From Ignavibacteria bacterium (GTDB lineage: Bacteria > Bacteroidota > Ignavibacteria > OLB7), in NCBI GenBank assembly GCA_020635205.1, contig JACKAE010000001.1, positions 992,001 through 1,056,000 of the forward strand: a stretch of DNA of 64,000 bases, given 5' to 3'. Below, one piece after another: positions 14,422 through 24,342 of the stretch. The position numbers and the translations under genes are program-made. The notes under the pieces are model-generated. The model had not been told where the DNA came from, ran no database searches, and saw nothing but the letters and a program-made list of their open reading frames with translations. The first letter of the stretch is position 1. Every line of letters starts with the position of its first letter.

Positions 14422-17400
14422 TTATCGAAGAATCGTGATCGGCAACGTCCGGCTCTTACTCTCACCGGAGAGACGCACCATGTAGAAGCCGGGAGGGATC
14501 ATACCAACGTCGAGTATCACCCCAGAACTCTTCAAATCGAACTGATAGATAACTCGTCCGGCTGCGTCGTAGATCGTTCCCTCACTCAACCCGGCAAGGT
14601 CTCCATTAATCGAAAGGGTCTGTCGAGCTGGATTTGGCCAGACATGTAAACCACCCTCTTCTTCACCTGCAACTCCTCTGGCAGAGATGTTGAATTGGTC
14701 GACCTGATCTCGTTCTGCACCGGAGACAATTCCGTTAATCGGAACCACCAACGTTCCCCCAACTCGATTGCTCTCTACAATTAAAGCGTCGGTAATCGAC
14801 CCGCTGCCGCTGAACCAGGTCAACTCCACAAACTCAAAGTTACCCGGCTCTATCACGTTGCGGTCAGGAGTGCGAAGCTGAAGTTCCGGCGAGTTGTTTT
14901 GTAGCGAGATCGAAGAGATTGTCACCGGCAATGTTCCGGTGTTCGATAGAATTGCGAACGATCGAACAACCCTTCCAGCTTCTCCCTTCAACGTGATTTG
15001 CGTTGGCGTGGCCGATAGTTCCCGCTTCCCTGCAATTCCTTCAAGTTCTGCAATCAACTTCTCGCCAGACGAAATCGTTAGCGTTGCCTTCCCCCTTCTA
15101 ACACCCGGCTGTGAGCCAGCGGTGGCAGTGTGGGAGAGAATAATCTCCGCTCGCTTTCCCGGCTCTACAATCAGTGGAAGGATATTTGTAGAAGGTGGAG
15201 CCAGAGCAAAGTCAGGGTTGTCGAATGTGATTGCCGTAATGCTGAGTGGATCGACCGAAGTGTTCTCTAACACCAAGGCCTCTTCATCAGCTTCACCCCC
15301 AATAATCACCGGATCAAATCGAAGGAGACCGGGCAGGTTATCCGTTGCAACTACTTCAATGCCGACGGCTCCCGTTCCGAAGAAATCCCAGTAGAACTCT
15401 CCGCGTGCGGTCACTCCAGGAATCTGTGTGGAGCGTCTGTCGGTTGCAATGCGAATCGTTGCCCGCCGCGAGCCGCCGCGAACTGGTTGGAATCGAACGC
15501 GCACAGAATCACGTCCTCCGGGAGCAAGCATCCAATCCTTTGTTATCGGATTACGCTGCGTGTTTGGCAACACTTCCATTAAACGAAACTCTGGATTTGG
15601 CGAAATATCTCCCGACTCAAATCGGAGCGTTCCTGCATCGATGATGAGAGGACATGTGGAGCTGGTGTTGACTAAGAAGAGTGTAGTGTCACGGAAATCA
15701 CGAGCCGGAACTCGCCCGAAGGCAATGCTCCGAAGAGGCTTCCCTCCGTTATCCGACGCAAGTTCGCCCTGGCTTAGCTGAATCACTCCACTCGACCCTA
15801 AGAGAAGATCGGACTCAGCGTCGAAGGCTACCAGTCGGTAGGCTCCTACATCAACTCCTTGTGGAATTGTTCCGTTAAATGTTCGGTCGGTGACAAGGGA
15901 TGTGCCGAGGTCTGCAACTGTTCCCCCGAGCGTATCTTGCAACTCGAAGCGAAGCAACTTCCCTTCCAAGCATGGACGACTTGCTGCGTTGAACGACCAT
16001 CCAGCAGAAATATCTTCATCAGGACAGAAGGGTATTTGCCCCCCACCTTGACCTGTGATGGCGAAGTTCGTAATTCCACCACCACCTGTTGTCTCCACTT
16101 CAAATGTGCTGGAAGTGTCGAAGGGGAAGCCAAGTTCTCTGTGGTACATCGCCACGCGATATGTTCCCGGTTCCAGACTCGGCGGAACTTCTCCGTTCCA
16201 CTCTCCGTCGGTTGAGTTGACCGTGTCGAACGGTGTGAACTCCCCACTGTTGGAGAGCGCACCGAGGATGACCTCGTAGCCGGGAGAACAGTCGATGAGC
16301 GCGTGACCACCACTCCAGAAGACGGGTAGGTCTCTATTGGCACAATCAACGCGGAGTGTTTCAGGAATAGTGATATAGATTTCATCTGGGAAGAGTTCGA
16401 AGTAGTAGAAATCGCTCCCTCCGGCGAGACTTGTCTGCCCATCCTCATCTGATGTAACCAACATGCCGGGAGTGTTTGTCTGCATGTAGCCGGAGATCAA
16501 CCCGTTCTCGACGTTCGTGAGGGTCGGATGCAAATCTGTTCCACTTCCCCCTATATATGTACCGTACAGGAGAGAGTCTCCGTCGGAACTGAGGAGAACG
16601 ATTGCCCCATCTGTTCCCTCCACCGAGAGCTTGAGGGCGTTCGGCGTGACCGGAAAATCTGTCGACGAGGTGCGGAGTGGGACAACAAACCGTCCACACG
16701 GATCTTTCAGGTGGTTGGAGAGGATAATGTCCGAACCACTCCCGCCGATCAACGTTGAGAAGGTAAGCTCTTCATCCGAATTGATCTCGAAGAGAAATGC
16801 GTCTGCTGTTCCACTTGGCACTCTGTTAAGTGCACCGGCAGTAGTTTCCCACGATGATGCTCCAGTGATAAAACCTCCTACACTAACCACTCCATTCTCT
16901 TCCATCAGAACGCTAAATGGAACTACGTTGGAGTTTGCCGTAGGGCTTCCGAAATATGTTCCATACTCAAGGTACGTGCCGTTCGTAGAGAATATCCCAA
17001 GCCATCCTCCCCGGGTTGAAGAGGCGGTGAAGCGTACGGGTTGCCAAGCGTTTGAAGTAAGGGGCATATCACCAGAAAAGTGCTGGGCGGTGATAGCGAG
17101 ATCACCATCCCTATTTATGTCGATGACAGGGAATCCTGCGGTTGAACCGATTGCCCCGCTACCGTTATCAATTCCATCTCCAGCGAGAATTTTTCTTCCC
17201 CCCTTTTCCGAATCTTCTGTTCTCGCTTCATTGTTCTCGGCAGGTACGTTGATGTAGGAGAGGTAGCTGAGCGACAACTGGTTATTACTCAATCGACCGA
17301 AGTAGAGATTCTCTGGAGTGAATCCAGCAATCTCTGAGTTATCGAACCGTGCCACGGGGGCGAAGGCATCCGCTGTTGTTGGGAGAGTTGCTCCTGTAGT

Positions 17401-18765
17401 TGACCCAGCAAACCAGATATCACTTCCGTCGGCTCGGATACTCTGTCCAATCGTTCGGGAGCCTGACCCTCCATTGATATAGGATGCGTAGTTGAGAGAA
17501 CTCAAGGTAGAGTTGAGGCGGGCGATAAATCCACGTCCGCGCGTATCTGCCGTGCCGTAGCTGTTTTGGAATGCCGTCGGGGTAACTGGGAAGTTAGTGG
17601 AACGGGTGCTGCCGATAATCCAGATCGATCCATCCGAAGCAACGTCTGCACCGGCCACGGCATCGGCATCACTTCCACCGATGAAGGTGGCGCGCAGCAC
17701 CGTTCCAGTCCCTTCTTCCAGAATGGCGATCACTCCATCCAACGTTCCGTTTAGTGTTTGATCGTACGCGCCTGTTGTTACCGGGAAGTTCGTTGAAGGG
17801 CTTGCACCAACCATCAGAGCCATTCCATTCTGCACGTCGCGTCCGGCACTGAGCCAACCGGAGATGCCAAAGTCGGTATCAGGTGCTTTCGTCTCCGTTC
17901 CGCTGCCGCCGCTATAGCTTCCGGCGATGATTGGATCGATCACAAGCGGGCGACTCATGTCGTACTGGCCCAGGCGAAAGCCAACCCTCCCACCCCCGAG
18001 CGAGCGAAAGGAGCAGGCTACTTGTTGCTTGTTTCCGTTAACTACTTGGTAGGCAAACAATCCTTCTTGCCGCCGCTCACCCAACGATATCGCAATGCTC
18101 AACGCTCCATCCTCTGTTACCCGAACGTTGGTTGCTCCCTCGAACTGAAGCTGGATATCAGATGGATTTGCCCCCGGCTTCACAACGAAGTCATACCGAG
18201 GATTTCCTCCTTCAGTATAGATCACCGCATCGACGCCGGGGCGGATATTTTCGATGCGCGTTCGCTTTCCCCCTCGACTTGTAATTCCTTCTCCGGCAGC
18301 GTTGATCCAAGTAAATGAAGTTGTCTCCAACTCTTCCGCAACTGTGCGAGCTGACCTCAGTCCGTTTGCAACAGACATTCGGACAACCGTCCCTCGCCTC
18401 CGTCCGTTCTGGAGAAGGTCGAACGAGGCATTGGCCAAGTTCTGCAGATCACCTTTTGCCGACTCACCCTCTAAAATTTCGTAGTAGTCGAAGGTCATTC
18501 CTCCGTCGGTGATCCAAAGGTCGAGACCCGGCACTTGGCACAAGTAGCGGGCAACAGGGTTCCACTGTCCTTGGTTCTCAACGAAGAGAGGTTCTCTTCT
18601 CATTCTGTTGTTTCCACCTCCGTTGTTTCCATTTTCTGCCAAGCTAAGCTGAGGAAGTTGCCTTCCTCGGTCGGCGAGCGATGGAAGGTTCAACTGTCCT
18701 CTACTAAGTAGAGGAAGCAGGAAGATTGCGAGGGTAGCTGCGAGAGTTCTTCTGTGGGTCATCAT
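14422..18765 (-). CDS. Giant SBBP-repeat (beta-propeller) T9SS-exported protein
   Basis: 1447 residues. A signal peptide (1-23, LLSRGQ) precedes an N-terminal domain of the kind paired with SBBP repeats (EPLFVENQGQWNPVARYLCQ; RPLVIDPIIAGSYSGGSGTE). Many SBBP-type units follow (about 280-800), with phrases such as TYIGGSGTD, FIGGSDADAV and NFPVTPTAF. After about 800 come Ig-like or ASH-type beta domains. The last ~75 residues are a T9SS type A sorting domain (VWPNPARQTLSINGDL ... GFYMVRLSGESKSRTLPITI). It is expected to be exported and held at the cell surface; binding or adhesion is inference. The gene ends 24 bp from MITE copy 1. Confidence 0.88.
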   Translation of the reverse strand: MMTHRRTLAATLAIFLLPLLSRGQLNLPSLADRGRQLPQLSLAENGNNGGGNNRMRREPLFVENQGQWNPVARYLCQVPGLDLWITDGGMTFDYYEILEGESAKGDLQNLANASFDLLQNGRRRGTVVRMSVANGLRSARTVAEELETTSFTWINAAGEGITSRGGKRTRIENIRPGVDAVIYTEGGNPRYDFVVKPGANPSDIQLQFEGATNVRVTEDGALSIAISLGERRQEGLFAYQVVNGNKQQVACSFRSLGGGRVGFRLGQYDMSRPLVIDPIIAGSYSGGSGTETKAPDTDFGISGWLSAGRDVQNGMALMVGASPSTNFPVTTGAYDQTLNGTLDGVIAILEEGTGTVLRATFIGGSDADAVAGADVASDGSIWIIGSTRSTNFPVTPTAFQNSYGTADTRGRGFIARLNSTLSSLNYASYINGGSGSRTIGQSIRADGSDIWFAGSTTGATLPTTADAFAPVARFDNSEIAGFTPENLYFGRLSNNQLSLSYLSYINVPAENNEARTEDSEKGGRKILAGDGIDNGSGAIGSTAGFPVIDINRDGDLAITAQHFSGDMPLTSNAWQPVRFTASSTRGGWLGIFSTNGTYLEYGTYFGSPTANSNVVPFSVLMEENGVVSVGGFITGASSWETTAGALNRVPSGTADAFLFEINSDEELTFSTLIGGSGSDIILSNHLKDPCGRFVVPLRTSSTDFPVTPNALKLSVEGTDGAIVLLSSDGDSLLYGTYIGGSGTDLHPTLTNVENGLISGYMQTNTPGMLVTSDEDGQTSLAGGSDFYYFELFPDEIYITIPETLRVDCANRDLPVFWSGGHALIDCSPGYEVILGALSNSGEFTPFDTVNSTDGEWNGEVPPSLEPGTYRVAMYHRELGFPFDTSSTFEVETTGGGGITNFAITGQGGGQIPFCPDEDISAGWSFNAASRPCLEGKLLRFELQDTLGGTVADLGTSLVTDRTFNGTIPQGVDVGAYRLVAFDAESDLLLGSSGVIQLSQGELASDNGGKPLRSIAFGRVPARDFRDTTLFLVNTSSTCPLIIDAGTLRFESGDISPNPEFRLMEVLPNTQRNPITKDWMLAPGGRDSVRVRFQPVRGGSRRATIRIATDRRSTQIPGVTARGEFYWDFFGTGAVGIEVVATDNLPGLLRFDPVIIGGEADEEALVLENTSVDPLSITAITFDNPDFALAPPSTNILPLIVEPGKRAEIILSHTATAGSQPGVRRGKATLTISSGEKLIAELEGIAGKRELSATPTQITLKGEAGRVVRSFAILSNTGTLPVTISSISLQNNSPELQLRTPDRNVIEPGNFEFVELTWFSGSGSITDALIVESNRVGGTLVVPINGIVSGAERDQVDQFNISARGVAGEEEGGLHVWPNPARQTLSINGDLAGLSEGTIYDAAGRVIYQFDLKSSGVILDVGMIPPGFYMVRLSGESKSRTLPITILR

Positions 18766-18834
18766 AGTATTCTGTGTAGTTAATTATGGGCTGGTGTTTT
18801 CTTCTGTTATTTCATTTCTAAGTCTGATATCGGC

Positions 18835-19107
18835 TTAGTTCGGAGCCTCTGTTGGGGGTGAGTGTGGGGATGTTTGCTTTTCTCCGCAGGCGTGGCAGTA
18901 GTTTGCTAAGGGGGTTATCACTTCTGCTCCACAGCGGGCGCATACAGATTCTTCTTCTTGCCGCTCCTTCAAGCGATGGCCGCAGCAGGTGCAGTACTGT
19001 TCTGCGATATGGCTGAATGCGCCGCATCGATTGCACCGGGTTACCTCTCGGAAAAGTCCGGGAGTCTCGTTCTCGGGAAAATCCTTCCCTCTTGACATAG
19101 TGGTCAT
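18835..19107 (-). CDS. Small double zinc-ribbon protein
   Basis: About 90 residues with two zinc-ribbon knuckle pairs: CNRCGA...CTCCGH and CARCGA...CHACGE, a double zinc-ribbon (DZR-like) layout. The tail is short and Pro/Thr-rich. Such proteins can bind nucleic acid or partner proteins. It is divergent from the NTPase-SARP regulator gene 0.2 kb away, so the two may share a control region. An internal ATG at 19098 is an alternative start. Confidence 0.75.
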   Translation of the reverse strand: MTTMSRGKDFPENETPGLFREVTRCNRCGAFSHIAEQYCTCCGHRLKERQEEESVCARCGAEVITPLANYCHACGEKQTSPHSPPTEAPN

Positions 19108-19311
19108 GGTTTCAGGAGATCATGTTCTTCTCGCCGTTGGCTCTTCTCCACGAATCATCACCGAACGGCTGAGAACAAGATGAGGGGAGGTGGTCACAAA
19201 AAGGCGTGGTGGTGGTGACGGATGGGGGGAGCGTGGTTCGTTCCGTTGATTTGTTTTACCGGGTCAATCGGATATTCTACTCCAGTCGTATCTTATTCAA
19301 AACAAATCCAC

Positions 19312-22300
19312 ATGTCCCATCAAACAGTGTTAGAGCGGGAGCGCCCGTTGCTTGGGTTGCTGAATCATAACTTGCTCCCCCTTACCGGGCGGGAGGAACT
19401 GCTTGATGAGTTGATTCAGTTTATACGGCGCACTTCTACCGGTGAAGAGCTTGGACTTTGTTTGATAACTGGCGAAGCTGGAATTGGCAAAACTCGGTTG
19501 GCTGCGGCTTTGGTAGAGAAACTTCAGGAGGGAGGAGTGGTTCCCTTCCGCATCCGGTTCTATCCAGAGAGCGATCTTGATGTTTCCCGACTTTGCGGTC
19601 TTGCCCTCGACTCACTCTCAACTGAACCATCTCGGAACAGTGGTGGCTCCCCAATCGAGCGTCTCCGCCGTTGGTGTCTCACTCGCCAGAGCGTGCTGAT
19701 CTTCGAGGATGCTCACTTGCTGAGTGGTGAAGCCATCGGTGCTTTCGGACGTTTCCTCTACGCCCTTTCAGATATTCCACTTCCGGTACTCCTCCTAACG
19801 CGCCCTGTCTCCGACACAGTCCGTGGTGTTATCGAACCACATCGGCGCTCCGAAATTGAAATGCAGGGATTGAATCGGGATGAGATCGCCCTCCTCTGGA
19901 ATCAGTTGTTCGACACAAAAATTGCAGAAGAGGATGTGGAGATAATCCTCACAACCACCGCCGGAAATCCTCTCGCTCTCCGAAGTGGTTTTCGATTGAC
20001 TGCCGAGGGAATGATGGCAAAGGGAGAGGGGGGAAAGGGGGTGGAGAGAAACATTGCAGAAGGAGCCTTTCGGCGGGGTGCGGGTCTGTTAGCTGAAGGG
20101 TTGATTGCACACCTCTCGGCAGCCGAGCGGAGAGGAGCCGAAACGCTTGCTCCGTTGGGGGAAGTCTTCGATGTTCCAACTGCTCGCTCTCTGCTGAGAG
20201 ATGATCCCGAGATTCTCGACCAGTTGCGATTTAAGGGGATATTGCGAGATGTAGGATATGGTGAAGTTCACTCCCTCACCGAGGATGCCGGTCACCGTTT
20301 AGCACTTGGGTTCACTCACACGCTAATTCACGGAGTTCTGCTGGAGGCTAACCGTATCGACCCTGCACAACTTATTCCTCTGCTGAAACTTGATGTTCCT
20401 CTCTACGCCTTCACTCCACTTCGCTTGATGCGCGGAATTCTACCGATAGGGGTCGCTCCTGCCGATCTCTACGCTTTCGGGCGTGTGGTACTGAAGCTCT
20501 CGTTTACAGCGGAGAATGGGGGTGATCCGGTGACCACCGGCGAACTGATGGAGTTGATAGAAGAGATCGGAAGAGTTGGGGAGGACTTCTCGTTTGAAGA
20601 TCGTCTCGACCTGGAACTGAACCTCTGTCGTCTCCGGCTGAATAACAGAAGTGGATGGAAGGAGACTGCTGAGTTTCGCCGGAGAGTAGACGATGCGCTG
20701 GAACAGTATCAAGAGCTTCCAGAGCCGTTGCTTCGCCACCGCGTTGGTCTTCTCCGCTACCGCCAGATCCTCGACTACAATCAACCACTTGTGGAGATGC
20801 AGGCGACCGGACGGCTCTGGGATGGATGGGAAGAGGTACAACAGCTTCTAAAGGGGCATCCCGGTCTTCGCCTGACCACCGACTACGCTCGTTTCCTCGG
20901 AACTGTGGTTCAAGTGGCAGTTTTTGTGGGAGACCAGAAGGTTCTGGCACAGCTTGATCGAGAGGTGAATTATACGCTCTCTCTTCCAGAACTTGAGCGG
21001 GAGCAGCGGGGAATTATCTTGATGACGGCAGTTGCCCGGTTGACCTCTCTCTACAATTCTGAAGAGACGTTTAGGGTACGGAGAGAGCAGATCGAAATGA
21101 TCGAAGCAGAGTTCCCTTCACTTCGCGTCACCTTCCAGCGACTCTCGTTAGTTATGGAGAACGGGAACTACCGTGAGGGGAGAAAATTAGCTACTGAGGT
21201 TCGGGCGCGAGCTGAACGTGAGGGGATGGTTGGCCTTCTCTTCGCCGCCGACGCTATTCTGTTGCTGACGCAGGATGATCCCGACATATCGGTGGAGGAA
21301 AACCTTAACCGCATTGAACTTCTTTGGGAATCGTACCGGGAGAGGGTTGCCAAACATTATCGAAAGCAAGTTTGCGAGCTTCTTCTCGACCTGCTCATCA
21401 CGAACAATCGGCCCGACATCCTTCCAGTCCTTCACCAGAAGTGGGGGGATCTCTTCTACGGAGTAAAACCGAATCGTAGTCTCTACGTTGCCATTCACCT
21501 AAACCCGGAGATGTTGCCAGAGGTTTTGCCACGTTTTCTTCCAACGTCACTTCACGCATCGTTGCTTCGCTACTATTTCAACGTAGAGAATGATCTCGCA
21601 GATGACTTGATAGAACGATTGCGGATGCCAATTCTTCGTCAAGTGGAGTTAATAGAGTTGTGGGGCATCTTGAAGTTAGTTGCTTTGATCGACCGTGAGA
21701 AGCCGGGAAATCTCTCTCTGGATTTTCGCTCTGCCCTCGCTGACCGTGCTCACCATGCCCTCTCTTGGCTTGCCGAACGTGGTTCTGTTCCCACGTTGAA
21801 TGCACTCTTCCAAGAGGTTCGTTCGCTTCTTACCGACGACCGTTCCCTCGAATGGCAGAAGTTGGTCGATCAACTGAATCGCAAGTTCTTCTCCCGTTCT
21901 AGTTCTAAGAGTGAAAACCTTCTTCTCTCTGTGATCGGAACATTTGCTTTCAGCAAGGGGAAGAGCGAGAGAAAGGAATTGCGGGGGGGGAGATTGCACG
22001 CAATCTCAGGTGCGCTGGTTGTTGCCGTTCTCCTTCGGGAAAAGTTAGATCGTCAGGCCTTCATGGAGTTGGCTTCAGGTGAACCATACTCACGCCAATC
22101 CCGCAAGATGGTAAACACCGGCGTCTTCCGATTGCGCGAGGCTATCGGACGCGATGCTGTGTTGACAGATGAAGAGGGACTCCCCCGACTAAATCTTGCG
22201 ATCCTTCACGTTGATGTTTTGCAGTTGGTGGGGATAGTGGAGGAGGCCGAGAGAGAGTTTGCCGAGGGGAAACTCGCTCGTGCTGCCGAATTGATTGAGG

Positions 22301-22599
22301 GAGGATTGGAGCTTGCCGCGAAAGGACCTCTTTTTCCCGGACTGTACGATCCCCTCTACGATACATTGCGAGATGACATTGAGAGCCGATTGCGCGAGAG
22401 TGCGCTCCGCATAGGCCGAGAGTTGGTTGCGGAGGGGGCAATTGAGAGTGCTATCCGCATAGGCCGCGGAGCTACCGTTGCTATGCCGGGAGATGAAGAG
22501 CTTGCCGAACTTTTGCGCGAAGGCTTGGGGCGTCGCCACCGTGGTGCTGATGCCGAAGTTATGCGGGAAAAAGAACTACGTGAGGAAAAAAGAGGGTAA
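19312..22599 (+). CDS. Large NTPase regulator with C-terminal SARP-like winged-helix/BTAD region
   Basis: About 1095 residues. Near the N-terminus an ATPase module shows Walker A (GEAGIGKTRL, about 54-63) and a Walker B-like strand (SVLIFEDAHLL, about 127-137), as in the MalT/AfsR-type STAND ATPases. A long helical middle follows. The C-terminal ~230 residues look like a SARP unit: a winged-helix candidate (ISGALVVAVLLREKLDRQAF ... VNTGVFRLREAIGRDAVLTD) followed by a helical BTAD-like region. In AfsR-type SARPs the DNA-binding part is N-terminal, so this order is reversed. I start at ATG 19312 (MSHQTVLERERPL); a frame reaching 19222 adds 30 residues with no family character. Target genes are unknown. 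Confidence 0.75.
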   Translation: MSHQTVLERERPLLGLLNHNLLPLTGREELLDELIQFIRRTSTGEELGLCLITGEAGIGKTRLAAALVEKLQEGGVVPFRIRFYPESDLDVSRLCGLALDSLSTEPSRNSGGSPIERLRRWCLTRQSVLIFEDAHLLSGEAIGAFGRFLYALSDIPLPVLLLTRPVSDTVRGVIEPHRRSEIEMQGLNRDEIALLWNQLFDTKIAEEDVEIILTTTAGNPLALRSGFRLTAEGMMAKGEGGKGVERNIAEGAFRRGAGLLAEGLIAHLSAAERRGAETLAPLGEVFDVPTARSLLRDDPEILDQLRFKGILRDVGYGEVHSLTEDAGHRLALGFTHTLIHGVLLEANRIDPAQLIPLLKLDVPLYAFTPLRLMRGILPIGVAPADLYAFGRVVLKLSFTAENGGDPVTTGELMELIEEIGRVGEDFSFEDRLDLELNLCRLRLNNRSGWKETAEFRRRVDDALEQYQELPEPLLRHRVGLLRYRQILDYNQPLVEMQATGRLWDGWEEVQQLLKGHPGLRLTTDYARFLGTVVQVAVFVGDQKVLAQLDREVNYTLSLPELEREQRGIILMTAVARLTSLYNSEETFRVRREQIEMIEAEFPSLRVTFQRLSLVMENGNYREGRKLATEVRARAEREGMVGLLFAADAILLLTQDDPDISVEENLNRIELLWESYRERVAKHYRKQVCELLLDLLITNNRPDILPVLHQKWGDLFYGVKPNRSLYVAIHLNPEMLPEVLPRFLPTSLHASLLRYYFNVENDLADDLIERLRMPILRQVELIELWGILKLVALIDREKPGNLSLDFRSALADRAHHALSWLAERGSVPTLNALFQEVRSLLTDDRSLEWQKLVDQLNRKFFSRSSSKSENLLLSVIGTFAFSKGKSERKELRGGRLHAISGALVVAVLLREKLDRQAFMELASGEPYSRQSRKMVNTGVFRLREAIGRDAVLTDEEGLPRLNLAILHVDVLQLVGIVEEAEREFAEGKLARAAELIEGGLELAAKGPLFPGLYDPLYDTLRDDIESRLRESALRIGRELVAEGAIESAIRIGRGATVAMPGDEELAELLREGLGRRHRGADAEVMREKELREEKRG

Positions 22600-22834
22600 T
22601 GTGAGGCTCCTCCGGCTCGAAATCCCCCCTTGTTTCAATCCGTTCCCCTTCGCAGATGCAATTCTTTCCTGGTTGCACACCTGTTCCCCGTCCCCTATCT
22701 TTGTAGTCCTTTGCCCGATTTGAAGTATTCCCCCTCAGATCGTCTGGTGGTTGACAGAAAAGTGTTGGTCACTCTCAGGGATGTGGAGAGGGGAGTTGAT
22801 CTGATTGAAGATAGCAGAATATTGATATAGAGAT
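22600..22834. other. Intergenic region upstream of ffh
   Basis: No gene, tRNA or clear terminator is seen in these 235 bases. A TTGACA at 22752 and AT-rich sequence near 22815 could belong to the ffh promoter, but spacing is not convincing. Confidence 0.4.
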
Positions 22835-24193
22835 ATGTTTGAGAATCTCAGCGAAAAGCTTGATGCGGCCTTAAAAACGCTTACTGGCGTAAAAAAACTG
22901 AGTGAAGAGAACGTAACCGACGCTCTCCGCGAAGTGCGCCGTGCGTTGCTCGATGCCGATGTCAACTTCCAGACAGTTAAGTCGTTCGTTGAAGATGTCC
23001 GCCAGAAGGCTCTCGGCCAAGAGGTGGTGGGGGATATAACTCCCGGCCAGTTGATGGTGAAGATCATCCACGACGAGCTGGTGGAGCTGATGGGGGGGGA
23101 GCACAAGGGGATCAAGATGAACCCTGCCGGACCGACAATCATTATGATGGTTGGTCTTCAGGGATCGGGTAAAACAACTCACTCGGCAAAATTGGCGAAC
23201 CACTTCAAGTCGAAGGGTGAACGCCCAATGCTCGTAGCTGCCGACGTTTATCGTCCGGCTGCTGTCGACCAGTTGAGCACGCTCGGTGAGAATCTTGGGG
23301 TTCCAGTATTTACACTTCCGGGTGAGAATCCGGTGGTGATCGCAGAGAAAGCACTCTTCGAGGCGAAGCGTACCGGACGGAACGTCGTGATTATCGATAC
23401 TGCCGGTCGCCTGACGATTGACGAAGAGATGATGGCCGAGGTGGCGAACATCAAGAAGGCTGTTCGCCCGAACGAGATTCTCTTCGTTGTCGACTCGATG
23501 ATTGGTCAGGATGCCGTCACAACGGCGAAGGCATTTCACGACCAGTTGAACTTCGACGGTGTTATTCTAACGAAACTCGATGGTGATACCCGAGGGGGTG
23601 CAGCCCTCTCGATTCGTGCAGTTGTCGAGACGCCGATTAAGTTTATCGGAACTGGCGAGAAGATGGAGGCACTGGAACCGTTCTACCCAGAGCGGATGGC
23701 CTCACGGATTCTCGGTATGGGTGATGTGGTCTCCCTTGTGGAGAAGGCACAGGAGCAGTTTACGGAGGAGCAGGCTGCAAAGCTGGAGGAGAAGCTCCGA
23801 AAGAATCAGTTTACGTTGGAGGATTTCTATCAGCAGATTCAGACCATCAAGAAGATGGGATCGGTTCGCGATCTGTTGGGGATGATCCCCGGTATGGGAA
23901 AGCAGTTGAAGGGGGTCGACATCGACGACAATGCCTTCAAGCAGGTGGAGGCAATCATTCTCTCGATGACAAAGGATGAGCGAGATCGTCCCGACATCAT
24001 CAACGGCAGCCGTCGCAAGCGGATTGCAAACGGTTCCGGCACGAAAGTGCAAGATGTGAATCGATTGCTTCGCCAGTTCGACCAAATGCGTCGGACAATG
24101 AAGAAGTTGACGAAGGGGAATGTGCAGGGGGCAATGAAGGGGATGGGACTTCCGGCAGTGCCCGGGGGTGGTCTGTTAGGAAAGAAGAGATAA
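22835..24193 (+). CDS. ffh: Signal recognition particle protein Ffh/SRP54
   Basis: 452 residues, the usual length. An N-terminal helical bundle precedes the SRP GTPase domain: P-loop GLQGSGKTT (107-115), then VDQLSTLGENL, IIDTAGRLTIDEEMM and the base-recognition TKLDGDTRGG. The C-terminal M domain (about 300-452) holds the RNA- and signal-peptide-binding segment (MGSVRDLLGMIPGMGKQLK) and a Gly/Met-rich tail. It binds 4.5S RNA and targets nascent membrane and exported proteins to FtsY and the translocon. It heads the conserved ffh-rpsP-rimM-trmD-rplS order. Confidence 0.97.
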   Translation: MFENLSEKLDAALKTLTGVKKLSEENVTDALREVRRALLDADVNFQTVKSFVEDVRQKALGQEVVGDITPGQLMVKIIHDELVELMGGEHKGIKMNPAGPTIIMMVGLQGSGKTTHSAKLANHFKSKGERPMLVAADVYRPAAVDQLSTLGENLGVPVFTLPGENPVVIAEKALFEAKRTGRNVVIIDTAGRLTIDEEMMAEVANIKKAVRPNEILFVVDSMIGQDAVTTAKAFHDQLNFDGVILTKLDGDTRGGAALSIRAVVETPIKFIGTGEKMEALEPFYPERMASRILGMGDVVSLVEKAQEQFTEEQAAKLEEKLRKNQFTLEDFYQQIQTIKKMGSVRDLLGMIPGMGKQLKGVDIDDNAFKQVEAIILSMTKDERDRPDIINGSRRKRIANGSGTKVQDVNRLLRQFDQMRRTMKKLTKGNVQGAMKGMGLPAVPGGGLLGKKR

Positions 24194-24237
24194 CCAATCG
24201 AGGTAGTGAAGTAGTAGCGCTATTTGAACTTGGTTAG

Positions 24238-24289
24238 CAGAGCTTAGTTTTTGGCAGAAGAGATAGTTCTTCCCAACACCTAAGCTCTG
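24238..24289 (+). promoter_or_regulatory. Structured intergenic hairpin between ffh and rpsP
   Basis: CAGAGCTTAG (24238-24247) pairs with CTAAGCTCTG (24280-24289). Inside, TTGG/CCAA and AGAA/TTCT can pair as well. There is no T-run after the stem. It may be an ffh terminator or a leader structure for the ribosomal-protein genes; the sequence does not decide. Confidence 0.4.
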
Positions 24290-24342
24290 AGAACAAAGGA
24301 CAAACTATTATCAGAGAACATCTACACAACAATTTTTGAATC

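Noticed and set aside
15846..16448. 200-codon frame inside the SBBP gene
   Set aside because: Shadow in another frame of the 1447-residue T9SS protein, with no recognisable motif.
19222..19311. 30-residue N-terminal extension of the NTPase-SARP gene
   Set aside because: Hydrophobic and without family character; ATG 19312 starts the natural protein.
22600..22834. Possible tRNA or 4.5S RNA gene upstream of ffh
   Set aside because: No cloverleaf or SRP RNA tetraloop hairpin could be found in the gap.
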